Shown here in pieces: positions 1-9,938 of a stretch of 9,964 nucleotides of DNA (position 1 is its first letter; each line of letters begins with the position of its first letter). The notes below the pieces were generated by a model. That model ran no database searches, was not told where the DNA came from, and saw only the letters and a list, made by a program, of their open reading frames with translations. A program made the translations under genes and the position numbers. Origin of the DNA: Eubacterium sp. (lineage in GTDB: Bacteria; Bacillota; Clostridia; Peptostreptococcales; Anaerovoracaceae); contig JAFOKI010000279.1 of assembly GCA_017419895.1 (NCBI GenBank), forward strand, positions 1 through 9,964, in the 5' to 3' direction.

Positions 1-629
1 CCGAGATTCCACATACTGTCCCATGTTGAAGCTGCAGCGGTAACTGATGATGTGTCGTTTACCGCGGTTCCCGCGAATATGCCGAACGCTTCACCGGATG
101 TGGTGCTGAATCCAAACGCCTGCCCTAGGAGCGGGAAGATGATGGCAGCCATGACGTTGAAGAAGAATATTACCGAGATGGACTGGGCTACCTCTTCGTC
201 GCTGGCTTTTATGACCGGCGCTGCGGCTGCGATCGCGGATCCTCCACATATCGAAGAGCCGACACCGATAAGCGTGGCGCTTTTTGAGGTAATATGGAGC
301 GCGCGTTTCAGTACATAAGCGATGATGAGTGATGTCGAAATCGTGCAGACTATGATTGGAAGCGACTGTTTGCCTGTCGCGAGGATAACGTTAAGGTCAA
401 GTCCGAATCCAAGGAACACGACTGCAGCCTGAAGGATCTTTTTCGATGTGAACCCGATCCCGTCGGTGAACTTGCTTTTATCCTTGATGATCATGGTAAT
501 GACCATGCCCGTGAGTATCGCTATGATTGGTCCGCCGATGATGGGGAACTGCTTGCCGAGAATATATGCGAAAACCGCTATCACAAAACAAAGCAGCATT
601 CCCGGCGCTCTTTTTTTCCAGATTTCCAT
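1..629 (-). CDS. YeiH family (UPF0324) putative sulfate-exporter-like membrane protein, 3' part cut off by window edge
   Basis: Read on the minus strand, an open frame starts at ATG 629-627 and gives 209 codons before the left window edge. The family usually has about 330-350 residues, so roughly the N-terminal 60% is present. Hydrophobic segments lie at about residues 10-25, 28-48, 66-84, 90-107 and 151-171. Two family hallmarks are visible: GVGSSICGGSAIAAAAPVIK at residues 122-141, and the FAGTAVNDTSSVTAAA stretch at 185-200. A purine-rich ribosome site (GGGAGGGA, complement of 641-648) lies 11 bases before the start. The family consists of multi-span inner-membrane proteins annotated as putative sulfate exporters; the substrate is poorly established and cannot be read from this sequence. 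The gene is transcribed away from the ATP synthase operon. The family assignment is confident, the transport role is not. Confidence 0.88.
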   Translation of the reverse strand, partial: MEIWKKRAPGMLLCFVIAVFAYILGKQFPIIGGPIIAILTGMVITMIIKDKSKFTDGIGFTSKKILQAAVVFLGFGLDLNVILATGKQSLPIIVCTISTSLIIAYVLKRALHITSKSATLIGVGSSICGGSAIAAAAPVIKASDEEVAQSISVIFFFNVMAAIIFPLLGQAFGFSTTSGEAFGIFAGTAVNDTSSVTAAASTWDSMWNL

Positions 630-670
630 TATTGTTATTCTCCCTCCCGAATCCGTCGCAGCAAAGATTA

Positions 671-707
671 ACTATATTGCATGCAGCGACAGAAACTTTT
701 GCAATAT
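671..707. promoter_or_regulatory. Inverted repeat in the divergent intergenic region, possible operator for the minus-strand YeiH-type gene
   Basis: ATATTGC at 674-680 and GCAATAT at 701-707 form a 7-bp inverted repeat with 20 bases between the arms. The left arm overlaps a self-complementary TGCATGCA at 678-685. On the minus strand, TATAGT (complement of 671-676) could serve as a -10 for the YeiH-type gene, but no good -35 lies at normal spacing. The geometry could fit a dimeric regulator. This is inference from symmetry alone, and a 7-bp repeat can arise by chance. Confidence 0.25.
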
Positions 708-741
708 CGACAAACCGTACAGAATGAACGATTATGTCTTT

Positions 742-767
742 TTGAACGTTAAGAAATATGATATACT
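742..767 (+). promoter_or_regulatory. Candidate promoter of the ATP synthase operon (extended -10)
   Basis: TGATATACT at 759-767 is an extended -10 element (TGN followed by TATACT). A -35-like TTGAAC lies at 742-747, but its 14-base spacing is too short. Pairing it with TTTAAT (767-772) gives 19 bases, which is long. Extended -10 promoters tolerate a poor -35, so the first reading is preferred. The start point would fall near 774, leaving a leader of roughly 30 bases before atpB. Confidence 0.5.
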
Positions 768-806
768 TTAATAGATGTTTTAGTCAAGGGAAAAGGTGCT
801 AGCTAT

Positions 807-1598
807 ATGATAGATATCAATGAACTAGGCGCAAGATTCATTCTTGGGATCACGATAGGGGACATGACTATTAAAGTCTCCGAGAGCGCGCTGTTCTGCT
901 TGATAGCCGCAGTGATCCTTGCCATCCTCGGTATTTGGATGGGGAGCGGTCTTAAAAAGATCCCTAAAGGAAAACAGATAATCGCGGAATCCACGGTCAA
1001 GTGGGTATATGATTACACCGAGAAAAACCTCGGCGCAGCGTATACGGAAACATTCGCGCCATATGTCGGGACGGTATTCGTATTCGTATTTGTTGCCAGC
1101 GCTTTCGGACTGTTCGGATTCAGACCCATAACAGCGGACATAAACGTGACCGGCGGACTTGCGATAATGTCATTCCTTGTCATTCAGTTCGGATCGTTAA
1201 GATACAACGGTTTTCTCGGGGCGATCAAAGAATTGTTTGAACCGTATCCATTCATGTTCCCGATCCACATCATAGAAAAGATCACTTTGCCGATTACGCT
1301 TGCGCTCCGACTTTTCGGTAATATTTTCGGGGGAATGCTGGTCATAGAACTCTGGATGCATTTCATGGAATTCCTTTCGAACAAAATCACGACCATTCCA
1401 TTCCTGCGTGCTGTGCTCGTCATACCGCTGAACGGATTCTTTGATATATTCGAACCGGCGATACAGACATATATTTTCGCGATGCTGACCGTGATGAATC
1501 TCAAACTCGCGATAGCGACGCATGAAAGTACTGACAATCTCAGGAAAAAAGACATGACAAACGCAAAACGTCTTACACCTAAAGCGTTTGAGGACTGA
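807..1598 (+). CDS. atpB: F-type ATP synthase subunit a
   Basis: This 263-residue integral membrane subunit forms the two half-channels through which the coupling ion reaches and leaves the c-ring. Several hydrophobic helices are evident, at about residues 26-45, 86-106, 115-130, 165-185 and 205-235. The essential arginine is R168 in LALRLFGNIFGG, equivalent to E. coli R210. Q220 in EPAIQTYIFAML corresponds to the conserved glutamine of the last helix. The RPITADINVT stretch at 106-115 is also family-typical. The start ATG is preceded by AAGGTG at 793-798 with 8 bases of spacing. It is the first gene of the operon; no subunit I gene precedes it. The length is normal for the family. Confidence 0.96.
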   Translation: MIDINELGARFILGITIGDMTIKVSESALFCLIAAVILAILGIWMGSGLKKIPKGKQIIAESTVKWVYDYTEKNLGAAYTETFAPYVGTVFVFVFVASAFGLFGFRPITADINVTGGLAIMSFLVIQFGSLRYNGFLGAIKELFEPYPFMFPIHIIEKITLPITLALRLFGNIFGGMLVIELWMHFMEFLSNKITTIPFLRAVLVIPLNGFFDIFEPAIQTYIFAMLTVMNLKLAIATHESTDNLRKKDMTNAKRLTPKAFED

Positions 1599-1615
1599 GC
1601 CGGTGAAACGGCTTT
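1598..1615 (+). other. Small hairpin between atpB and atpE
   Basis: AGCCG (1598-1602) and CGGCT (1609-1613) can pair around a 6-base loop just after the atpB stop codon, followed by only TTT. The stem is too short and the U-run too weak for a real terminator. It may act as a modest 3' end stabiliser or spacer in the 82-base gap, the largest inside the operon. The role is inferred. Confidence 0.25.
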
Positions 1616-1680
1616 GTCAGATAAAAATTGGCCATAATTATCAGCGTATGCTGTGATCATTAATCAGGAGGATAAACAAT

Positions 1681-1902
1681 ATGGGAACGATAGGAATCGG
1701 AGCTGCCATAATCATGGGACTCGTTGGTCTTGGAATCAGTCTGGGTCAGGGGTATGCACTTTCCAAGGGTCTTGAAGGTATCTCGAGACAGCCCGAGGCT
1801 GCAAGCTCGATCCAGACCGCGTTGATCGTTGGTATGGCGATCATGGAGACGATAGGCGTACTGTCATTCGTTATCGCCATAATGCTCGTAGGCAAGATCT
1901 GA
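1681..1902 (+). CDS. atpE: F-type ATP synthase subunit c (ring proteolipid)
   Basis: This is a 73-residue hairpin of two membrane helices (about 4-27 and 46-70) joined by the polar loop RQPEA at 36-40, the F1-contacting loop of all c subunits. The ion-carrying carboxylate is E56 in MAIMETIG. Q23 (in LGQGYA) and T57 sit at the positions of Q32 and S66 of the sodium-binding Ilyobacter c subunit. The T67 and Y70 equivalents are I58 and L61, so the sodium signature is only partial. A strong AGGAGG at 1666-1671 lies 9 bases before the ATG, fitting the high expression needed for a multi-copy ring. Length and motif make the identity secure; ion specificity is open. Confidence 0.96.
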   Translation: MGTIGIGAAIIMGLVGLGISLGQGYALSKGLEGISRQPEAASSIQTALIVGMAIMETIGVLSFVIAIMLVGKI

Positions 1903-1936
1903 GCCGGTCTTGCGCTTGTCACAGGAGGAAGCGGCA

Positions 1937-2455
1937 TTGAAAGTCGAAATGTACCAGGGGCTTCTCGAACTGAACTGGAACCTGCTGTTTTCCGCAGTCA
2001 CGGTTTTGGTGCTCTTTTTGATACTTAAAAAATTCTTCTTTGAAAAAGTCCATAATTTCATGGAAAAAAGAGAGCAGGAAGTTATCGATTCTTTCGAGAA
2101 TGCAAAAAAAACACAGGAAGAAGCCGACTCTGTACTTGCTGAATACAAATCTCAGCTCAGACAGGCGGAAGCCGAGAAACAGCGCATTATAAAAGAAGCC
2201 CGCGCGGATGCTGAGGAACAGGCTTCCGAAATCATGCGCGAAGCCAAAGAAGACATAGATGCGCAGAGAAACCGGTTCAGGATCGAAATGAAGAATGAGA
2301 GAACTCAGGCGGAAGAGGAGATCAAGCGTGAAATGAGCAGCATGGTCATCATGGCCGCCAAGAAGGTTCTCGGATCCGAACTGGATGAAGAAAAACAGAA
2401 ATCTACCATAGAAGCAGCCATGAAGGAAGCGGAGGATAACTATGGCAGCAGATAA
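1937..2455 (+). CDS. atpF: F-type ATP synthase subunit b (peripheral stalk)
   Basis: The product has 172 residues, with one N-terminal membrane helix (about residues 13-34) followed by a long charged, heptad-like helix rich in Ala, Glu, Lys and Arg (about 40-150). This helix forms the dimeric stator linking subunit a to the F1 head through delta. I chose the TTG at 1937 as start because AGGAGG (1923-1928) lies exactly 8 bases upstream. A longer frame from TTG 1910 would place that ribosome site inside the gene, and ATG 1949 is 20 bases from it. The stalk region is divergent in sequence, as is usual; identity comes from architecture and operon position. The 3' end overlaps atpH by 14 bases. 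Confidence 0.93.
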   Translation: MKVEMYQGLLELNWNLLFSAVTVLVLFLILKKFFFEKVHNFMEKREQEVIDSFENAKKTQEEADSVLAEYKSQLRQAEAEKQRIIKEARADAEEQASEIMREAKEDIDAQRNRFRIEMKNERTQAEEEIKREMSSMVIMAAKKVLGSELDEEKQKSTIEAAMKEAEDNYGSR

Positions 2456-3011
2456 GGACGACGGCCGGATAAGGAGACTTTCCGGACTGAATCCGGGCGT
2501 AAGTACCCTCATCGAAAAAATAGAGACCGTCAGGGATGAGCTTTCGGAAGAAGCTGAACTCCTGAAACAGGATGAGAACTTCTATAAACTGCTCAATATC
2601 CCTGAAGTCGACATGAATGAAAGGATGGAGTGGCTCCGGCACATTTTTGACGGGAGAGTCAGTGAGGAGACCATGGCTTTGCTTTGTATACTGTCGGAAC
2701 GCATCGGTATGTATGAGTTCTACAGTGACATCCAGGAATATGTCAAGCTTCTTGAGGCGGAAAGAGAAAAGAAAAAGGGAATTATCTATTCTGTGACTCC
2801 GTTAGACGAGAAAACCATGGAGAAGTTTACAAAACAGCTCAAGCAGTTTTTTAAGTCAGATGTGGTTCTTGTAAACAGGATAGATCCGGGCATCATCGGA
2901 GGTGTACTGATCTCCGTGGACGGAAAACTGATAGATATGTCGTTAAGGAAAAAAATGCAGGATCTCCATCTGTCAATAGATGAAGCACTGAGGAATGAAG
3001 GAGACGAATAG
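2442..3011 (+). CDS. atpH: F-type ATP synthase subunit delta (OSCP homologue)
   Basis: This 189-residue stalk protein joins the b subunits to the top of the alpha3-beta3 head. The N-terminal part (about 18-105) is helical. The C-terminal part holds the best conserved family block, [20 protein letters not shown] at residues 147-166, followed by SLRKKMQDL. The length is near the usual 175-185. GGAGG at 2431-2435, inside the end of atpF, lies 6 bases before the ATG, and the two genes overlap by 14 bases, so translation is probably coupled. The N-terminus is diverged and lacks an obvious version of the usual YAxAL motif. Position between b and alpha confirms the call. Confidence 0.93.
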   Translation: MAADKDDGRIRRLSGLNPGVSTLIEKIETVRDELSEEAELLKQDENFYKLLNIPEVDMNERMEWLRHIFDGRVSEETMALLCILSERIGMYEFYSDIQEYVKLLEAEREKKKGIIYSVTPLDEKTMEKFTKQLKQFFKSDVVLVNRIDPGIIGGVLISVDGKLIDMSLRKKMQDLHLSIDEALRNEGDE

Positions 3012-3013
3012 AG

Positions 3014-4536
3014 ATGATCGACGTCAAAGAGATCAGCGAAAGGATCCGACGCCAGATTGAAGACTTTGATTTCAATATAGATATCTCCGATTTCGGCACG
3101 GTGGTCGAAGTCGGGGATGACGTTGCTTATGTGGACGGTCTCTACAATATCATGTCGGGAGAACTTCTGGAGTTCCCGAGCGGTGTTTACGGAATAGCGC
3201 TCAATCTTGAAGCGGATGTGGTCGGTGTCCTGCTTCTTGGTTCCGATACGGATATCAAGGAGGGCGACATCGTACGACCTACCGGTAAACAAGCGGAGGT
3301 TCCTGTTGGTGAGGAGTTTTTGGGAAGAGTCGTAGATCCGCTCGGAAATCCAATAGACGGCGGTCCTAAGATCAAACCCAGGAGATGGCGCAACATAGAA
3401 TCAAAAGCGCCTGATGTACTGGACAGAAGATCCGTATACCAGCCGCTCCAAACAGGCATTAAAGCTATCGACTCGATGATCCCGATAGGAAAAGGGCAAA
3501 GAGAACTGATAATCGGCGACCGTCAGACAGGAAAATCAACGGTCGCGGTAGATACCATAATCAACCAGCGCGGAAAAGATGTGATCTGCATCTATGTTGC
3601 AATTGGTAAAAAACGTTCAAACGTCGCCAGATTCAGAAAAATCATGATGGATCATGGAGCGTTGGATTACACTATCATAGTATCCGCGACAGCAAGCGAC
3701 GCTGCGCCTATGCAGTACATAGCGCCTTACGCGGGATGCGCAATGGCGGAATACTTCATGCATAAGGGCAAGGACGTTCTGATAGTTTACGATGACCTTT
3801 CGAAACACGCAGTCGCTTACCGCGAGATGTCACTGCTTCTAAGAAGACCGCCGGGACGTGAGGCATTCCCCGGGGATGTTTTCTATCTCCACAGCAGACT
3901 TTTGGAACGTGCGGCTAAACTGTCGGACGCGCTTGGCGGCGGTTCCATAACCGCGATACCTATAGTCGAGACCCAGGCGGGAGACGTATCTGCGTATATT
4001 CCGACAAATATTATTTCGATAACAGACGGACAGGTGTTCCTGGAATCGGATCTTTTCTTTGCGGGTCAGCGTCCACCGATAAACGCGGGTATTTCTGTAT
4101 CGCGTGTCGGAGGGAAAGCACAGACAAAGGCAATGAAGAAGGTTTCGAGCAATATCCGTCTCGCGCTTGCCCAATACCGCGAACTGCAGAGTTTCATGCA
4201 GTTCGGATCTGATGTCAATCTGGCTACCAGAAGACGTCTTGAAGAAGGCCGTGTGCTGATGGAGGTCCTTAATCAGGATCAGTATCAGCCGATCAGCGTT
4301 TCACATCAGGTCATGATTCTTTATGCGGCAGTGAACGGGTATCTGCAGGGTTTTGATTCGGATGAGATAAAAGCATTTGAGAAAAAACTCTGGGAGCACA
4401 TGGACAAGACTAATCCCGAAGTTGGCCTTATGATGGAACGTGTCGGCGATATGGATAAAACCATGGAAGAGGAACTGATTGCCGGGATCAAAGAAGTTGT
4501 GGCAATGATCAGGCCTGAAAGTGAGGATGCCGAATA

Positions 4537-4537
<1 letters not shown>
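3014..4537 (+). CDS. atpA: F-type ATP synthase subunit alpha
   Basis: This 507-residue subunit has the normal length. It binds non-catalytic nucleotide and alternates with beta in the F1 hexamer. Domains in order are an N-terminal beta-barrel (about 25-92), a central nucleotide-binding domain (about 93-370) and a C-terminal helical domain. The Walker A motif is GDRQTGKST at 168-176. The signature [17 protein letters not shown] spans 351-367, and its R364 is the arginine finger reaching into the beta active site. [19 protein letters not shown] lies at 306-324. AAGGAG at 2998-3003 is 10 bases before the ATG, and the gap after atpH is 2 bases. All key residues look intact. Confidence 0.98.
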
Positions 4538-7116
<2,579 letters not shown>

Positions 7117-7120
<4 letters not shown>

Positions 7121-7500
7121 ACGGCACAGTTAAAAAATCCGTTATCTTCGGTTTGATATATGGTTTGATATTAAGCGCGGGAGCTTTCTTCTTTGTGGAG
7201 AACAGAGCTCCTTTTGTCTTGGGCGTGTGGGGAGGGATATGCGCGTCTTATCTTAATCTGGCGCTGCTCAAGCTGGCGGTGCCGATGTTTGTCCAGAAGA
7301 AGCAGGCGGTCTTTGCGGTTTTTATATATGTCGGAAGGATCGCTATATATGGACTTGGGATATATCTGAGCGTCAAAGCCGGTGAGCAGGCAGCGATCGG
7401 GTTTGCTCTCGGAGCGCTGGGGCTGATACCGGCGGTTGTCACAATGAAGAATAGAGTGTCGTTTTTGGGTTCGGACAACAAAGAAAAGATGCAAAAATAG
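7117..7500 (+). CDS. ATP synthase subunit I-like small membrane protein at the operon end
   Basis: The product has 127 residues with four predicted membrane helices, at about 8-27, 32-54, 63-86 and 92-109, and a charged C-terminus. Features resembling the AtpI (ATP synthase I chain) family are the size, the helix count, a small-residue stretch with Asn (GGICASYLNLALLKL, 39-53), an aromatic-arginine helix (YVGRIAIYGLGIYL) and the final GLIPAVVTMKNR. AtpI-type proteins assist c-ring assembly or act with Mg or Ca uptake; they normally precede atpB, and none is present there. The ATG overlaps the atpC stop as ATGA with only a weak GGAAG (7107-7111), so translation is probably coupled. An upstream in-frame GTG at 7105 is less likely. 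The AtpI relationship is judged from pattern and location. Confidence 0.7.
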
Positions 7501-7592
7501 GGCTTTGTTTCATATTCTGAAATGATAAAGGATACCCGTTAAGAATACGTTTGGAATAGTGTTTTTTTCAGAGTGCAGAAGGTATCGTAATA

Positions 7593-7620
7593 TTGACTTT
7601 TTTGCTGATTTCTATATAAT
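7593..7620 (+). promoter_or_regulatory. Strong sigma-70-type promoter for the acyl-CoA dehydrogenase gene
   Basis: TTGACT (7593-7598) and TATAAT (7615-7620) are separated by 16 bases, one mismatch from the full consensus. The transcript would start near 7626-7628, giving a leader of about 70 bases. No convincing intrinsic terminator lies between the atp operon and this promoter; only a run of seven T at 7562-7568 without a solid stem was found. Read-through from the atp genes is therefore possible. Confidence 0.82.
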
Positions 7621-7628
7621 TATTATGT

Positions 7629-7645
7629 TGGCATGTAACATGCCA
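7629..7645. promoter_or_regulatory. Perfect 17-bp palindrome at the transcription start, likely repressor operator
   Basis: TGGCATGT at 7629-7636 and ACATGCCA at 7638-7645 are exact reverse complements around a single central base. The palindrome sits directly after the -10 of the promoter at 7593-7620, where a bound dimeric protein would block initiation or early elongation. A one-base centre favours a DNA-binding site over an RNA hairpin, although a stem with a 3-base loop is possible, and no U-run follows. No regulator gene lies in the window, so the family is unknown. Confidence 0.6.
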
Positions 7646-7695
7646 CTCTTATGATGTTTAGTTGTTGCAGCAGTGTTTCAAAGGGAGACGATAGA

Positions 7696-8826
7696 ATGAA
7701 TACATATTTCTCAGAAGAGCAATTGGCACTGAAAGAGAGAGTTGCAAAATTCGCTGCAGAAGTACTTGCGCCGGAAGTTGGCAGGATTGATAAGGAAGGC
7801 TTCGATATGGAGCATTACCGTAAGGTCATGGCATCCGGTCTTGTAGCAGTAGCAGTACCTAAGGCAGATGGCGGAGAAGGAATGGGAACAGTCGGCAGAT
7901 GCATCGTCCTGGAAGAGATGAGCAAGGTCGATCCTTCTACGGCACTGTCTTTTTTGGTCGGTGGAATGGGAATGTATGCCACATCCGCTTCCGACGAGCT
8001 TAAAGAAAAGTATTATTATCCGTGGGTAAGAGGAGAGATCCTTCCGGCGTTCGCGCTTACCGAACCCGGCGCAGGCTCCGATGTATCGTCTGTTAAGACG
8101 ACTGCGGTAAAAGACGGTGACGAATATGTTCTGAACGGTGTCAAGACACTCATCGTAAACGGCAAGAGCGCAGACGTGCTGAATGTTTACGCCATCACCG
8201 ATACAACGGTCAAGACATCCAAGGGAATGAGCGTATTCGCTGTTCCGACAGATCTTCCGGGAATCAGTGTAAGAGTACAGGATATGATGACTCTCCGCGG
8301 ATCGGAAGTTGCTGAGATCACATTCACAGACTGCAGAGTTCCCGCGGCAAATCTCGTAGGTGAACTCGGTAAAGGCTTTGCTTATGCCATGGGCGGTATC
8401 GCAGGCGGAAGAATCAACGCGGCAGCATGCTCGATCGGCATCGCGGACAGCGCGGTTGCAGACGCTGTCAGATACGCCAACACACGCGTACAGTTCGGAA
8501 AACCGATCAGCGCGAACCAGGCAATCGCACACCAGATCGCCAAGATGGAGTGCAAACTTGAAAGCGCGAGAGCACTTCTTTACAAAGCGGCCGACATGAT
8601 CGACCACGGAGACAAAGATGCAGGTGTATTCGCTTCCATCGCAAAGAGAGAAGCTACCGACGCTGCTCAGTACTGCGCTGACAACAACCTGATGATCCAC
8701 GGCGGAATCGGATGCACGACAGAGTGCATCGCAGAGAGGATCTACAGGGATGCTCACGCGGCACGTATCTATGACGGAACATCCGACATTCTCGATCTTA
8801 TCGTCGCGCGTTATATGCTCGGTTAA
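7696..8826 (+). CDS. Acyl-CoA dehydrogenase family flavoprotein
   Basis: This 376-residue enzyme has the normal length for a short/medium-chain type acyl-CoA dehydrogenase. The family interconverts acyl-CoA and 2-enoyl-CoA with FAD and usually exchanges electrons with EtfAB. The layout is an N-terminal helical domain (about 1-115), a beta domain with the FAD/substrate block LTEPGAGSDV at 121-130 and RGSEVAEITFTDCRVP at 201-216, and a C-terminal helical domain with RVQFGKPI at 264-271 and IHGGIGCTTE at 334-343. The usual catalytic glutamate in the YEGTSE motif is aspartate here (D360, IYDGTSDI). The alternative helix-G base position, before R239, is Gly. AAGGGAG at 7681-7687 supports ATG 7696; an upstream in-frame ATG at 7651 lacks a ribosome site. 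The exact substrate cannot be read. Confidence 0.94.
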   Translation: MNTYFSEEQLALKERVAKFAAEVLAPEVGRIDKEGFDMEHYRKVMASGLVAVAVPKADGGEGMGTVGRCIVLEEMSKVDPSTALSFLVGGMGMYATSASDELKEKYYYPWVRGEILPAFALTEPGAGSDVSSVKTTAVKDGDEYVLNGVKTLIVNGKSADVLNVYAITDTTVKTSKGMSVFAVPTDLPGISVRVQDMMTLRGSEVAEITFTDCRVPAANLVGELGKGFAYAMGGIAGGRINAAACSIGIADSAVADAVRYANTRVQFGKPISANQAIAHQIAKMECKLESARALLYKAADMIDHGDKDAGVFASIAKREATDAAQYCADNNLMIHGGIGCTTECIAERIYRDAHAARIYDGTSDILDLIVARYMLG

Positions 8827-8847
8827 GAGCAGCGCGCACGCTTAGAT

Positions 8848-8864
8848 AGTACATACAGTACATA
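8848..8864. repeat. Short tandem repeat upstream of the 2-hydroxyacid dehydrogenase gene
   Basis: AGTACATA occurs twice (8848-8855 and 8857-8864) with one C between, giving a 9-base period in the 69-base gap between the two dehydrogenase genes. The tract is followed by AT-rich sequence leading into the ribosome site. It could be a regulator-binding site or chance low complexity. No good promoter or terminator was found in the gap, so the two genes are probably co-transcribed. Confidence 0.35.
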
Positions 8865-8895
8865 ATTATTTATCATTATTATAAGGAGGTTTCTG

Positions 8896-9909
8896 ATGAA
8901 AAAAAGAGTTGTCATGACAGGAACGCTCGGCGTCATGAATGAGGCTAGCATTGCTATGATCAAAGGCTTTGTTGAAGAAAGAGCTGACGTAGAGTTTGAG
9001 TTCCTGTTCGACGCACCGCAGACTGGTGAGGATGAGAAAAAACTTATCGAAGCAGCAAAAGGCGCAGAAGTTCTCATCACACAGTATCAGTTTATGACTG
9101 AATCCCTTTATGACGCGCTTCTTCCTGAGCTGAAGGCAGTCATTGCATACGGAGTAGGTTACAACTCGGCTAACCTGCCCGTCGCTACAGAAAAAGGCGT
9201 CTATGTAATCAATGTTCCTGATTACTGCATGGAAGAGGTTGCTCTCCACGTAGTAACACTCATCCTCGCGATGGTAAGAAGAATTCCTAACCTCGAGAGA
9301 TGGGTCAGAGAAGGAAACTGGGGCGGCGGCTACAAAGCTATGGCTCCGGTAAAACGTTTCTCGACAAGCACAGTAGGTATCTATGGATACGGCAGAATCG
9401 GCCAGTATGTAGGCAAGTTCCTCTCCGGATTCGGATGCAGAATCATCGCTTTCGATGCAGTTATTCCTGATGAAGATATCAGAAAAGCCGGCGCAGAACC
9501 GGTCGACTTCGACACACTGCTCGCTGAGTCCGATATCCTGACACTTCAGGTTCCGCTGATCCCGCAGACAGCAAGACAGTTCACTCTGGACGTCTTCAAG
9601 AAGATGAAGCCTTCGGCAATCTTCGTAAATACATCCCGCGGCGCGCTCACGATTCCTGATGATCTGTACACAGCTCTCACGACAGGTGAGATTGCTTATG
9701 CAGCTATCGATGCGTATGAGACGGAACCTCCGCAGGGCATCGAAGAAAAGATCAAGGAACTCCCGAACGTTCTTTCGACTCCTCATGTTGGATACTATTC
9801 GGATGACGCGCTTGTTGAGCTCATGGTCAAGACAGCTGAAGAGGCTGCACGCGTAGTCAAGGGCGAGCGTCCCAAGAACCTCGTTAACAAAACACTCTGG
9901 AAAGACTGA
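8896..9909 (+). CDS. D-isomer-specific 2-hydroxyacid dehydrogenase (NAD-dependent, CtBP/PGDH-like)
   Basis: This 337-residue enzyme of the family interconverts 2-oxoacids and (R)-2-hydroxyacids. The substrate domain is split around the nucleotide-binding domain. The dinucleotide motif is GYGRIG at 164-169, and D187 ends the second strand, favouring NAD over NADP. The catalytic triad is R248 (in NTSRGAL), E277 (in DAYETEP) and H297 (in STPHVGY), all intact. VINVPDYCMEEVALH at 104-118 resembles the CtBP-related subgroup. A strong TAAGGAGG at 8882-8889 lies 6 bases before the ATG. It follows the acyl-CoA dehydrogenase by 69 bases in the same direction. The substrate may be an amino-acid-derived 2-oxoacid or another 2-oxoacid; sequence alone does not decide. 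Confidence 0.94.
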   Translation: MKKRVVMTGTLGVMNEASIAMIKGFVEERADVEFEFLFDAPQTGEDEKKLIEAAKGAEVLITQYQFMTESLYDALLPELKAVIAYGVGYNSANLPVATEKGVYVINVPDYCMEEVALHVVTLILAMVRRIPNLERWVREGNWGGGYKAMAPVKRFSTSTVGIYGYGRIGQYVGKFLSGFGCRIIAFDAVIPDEDIRKAGAEPVDFDTLLAESDILTLQVPLIPQTARQFTLDVFKKMKPSAIFVNTSRGALTIPDDLYTALTTGEIAYAAIDAYETEPPQGIEEKIKELPNVLSTPHVGYYSDDALVELMVKTAEEAARVVKGERPKNLVNKTLWKD

Positions 9910-9938
9910 TCAAAAGGGTCTATTAGGAGGGAGAATTA

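Noticed and set aside
52..771. Two plus-strand open frames (52-318 and 448-771) at the left end
   Set aside because: They lie mostly opposite the minus-strand YeiH-type gene, whose translation carries clear family motifs, and they have no good ribosome sites.
1910..1936. Extended N-terminus for atpF from TTG 1910
   Set aside because: The AGGAGG ribosome site at 1923-1928 would then lie inside the gene; the TTG at 1937 is correctly spaced from it.
7508..7586. Possible terminator after the atp operon
   Set aside because: TTTCA/TGAAA (7508-7522) is a weak A/T stem without a following T-run, and GATACC/GGTATC (7531-7536 and 7581-7586) are 44 bases apart with the T-run (7562-7568) between them rather than after. 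Neither makes a convincing intrinsic terminator.
7651..7695. Upstream ATG 7651 as start of the acyl-CoA dehydrogenase
   Set aside because: It has no ribosome site and adds 15 residues not typical of the family; ATG 7696 has AAGGGAG at good spacing.
7711..8757. Long open frame (348 codons) on the minus strand opposite the acyl-CoA dehydrogenase
   Set aside because: It lies wholly antisense to a gene with clear family motifs, its translation is Cys-, Ser- and Arg-rich without a recognisable domain, and it is a codon-bias shadow.
8866..9786. Long open frame (306 codons) on the minus strand opposite the 2-hydroxyacid dehydrogenase
   Set aside because: It is antisense to an intact dehydrogenase, has low-complexity Cys/Ser/Arg content, and shows no domain.
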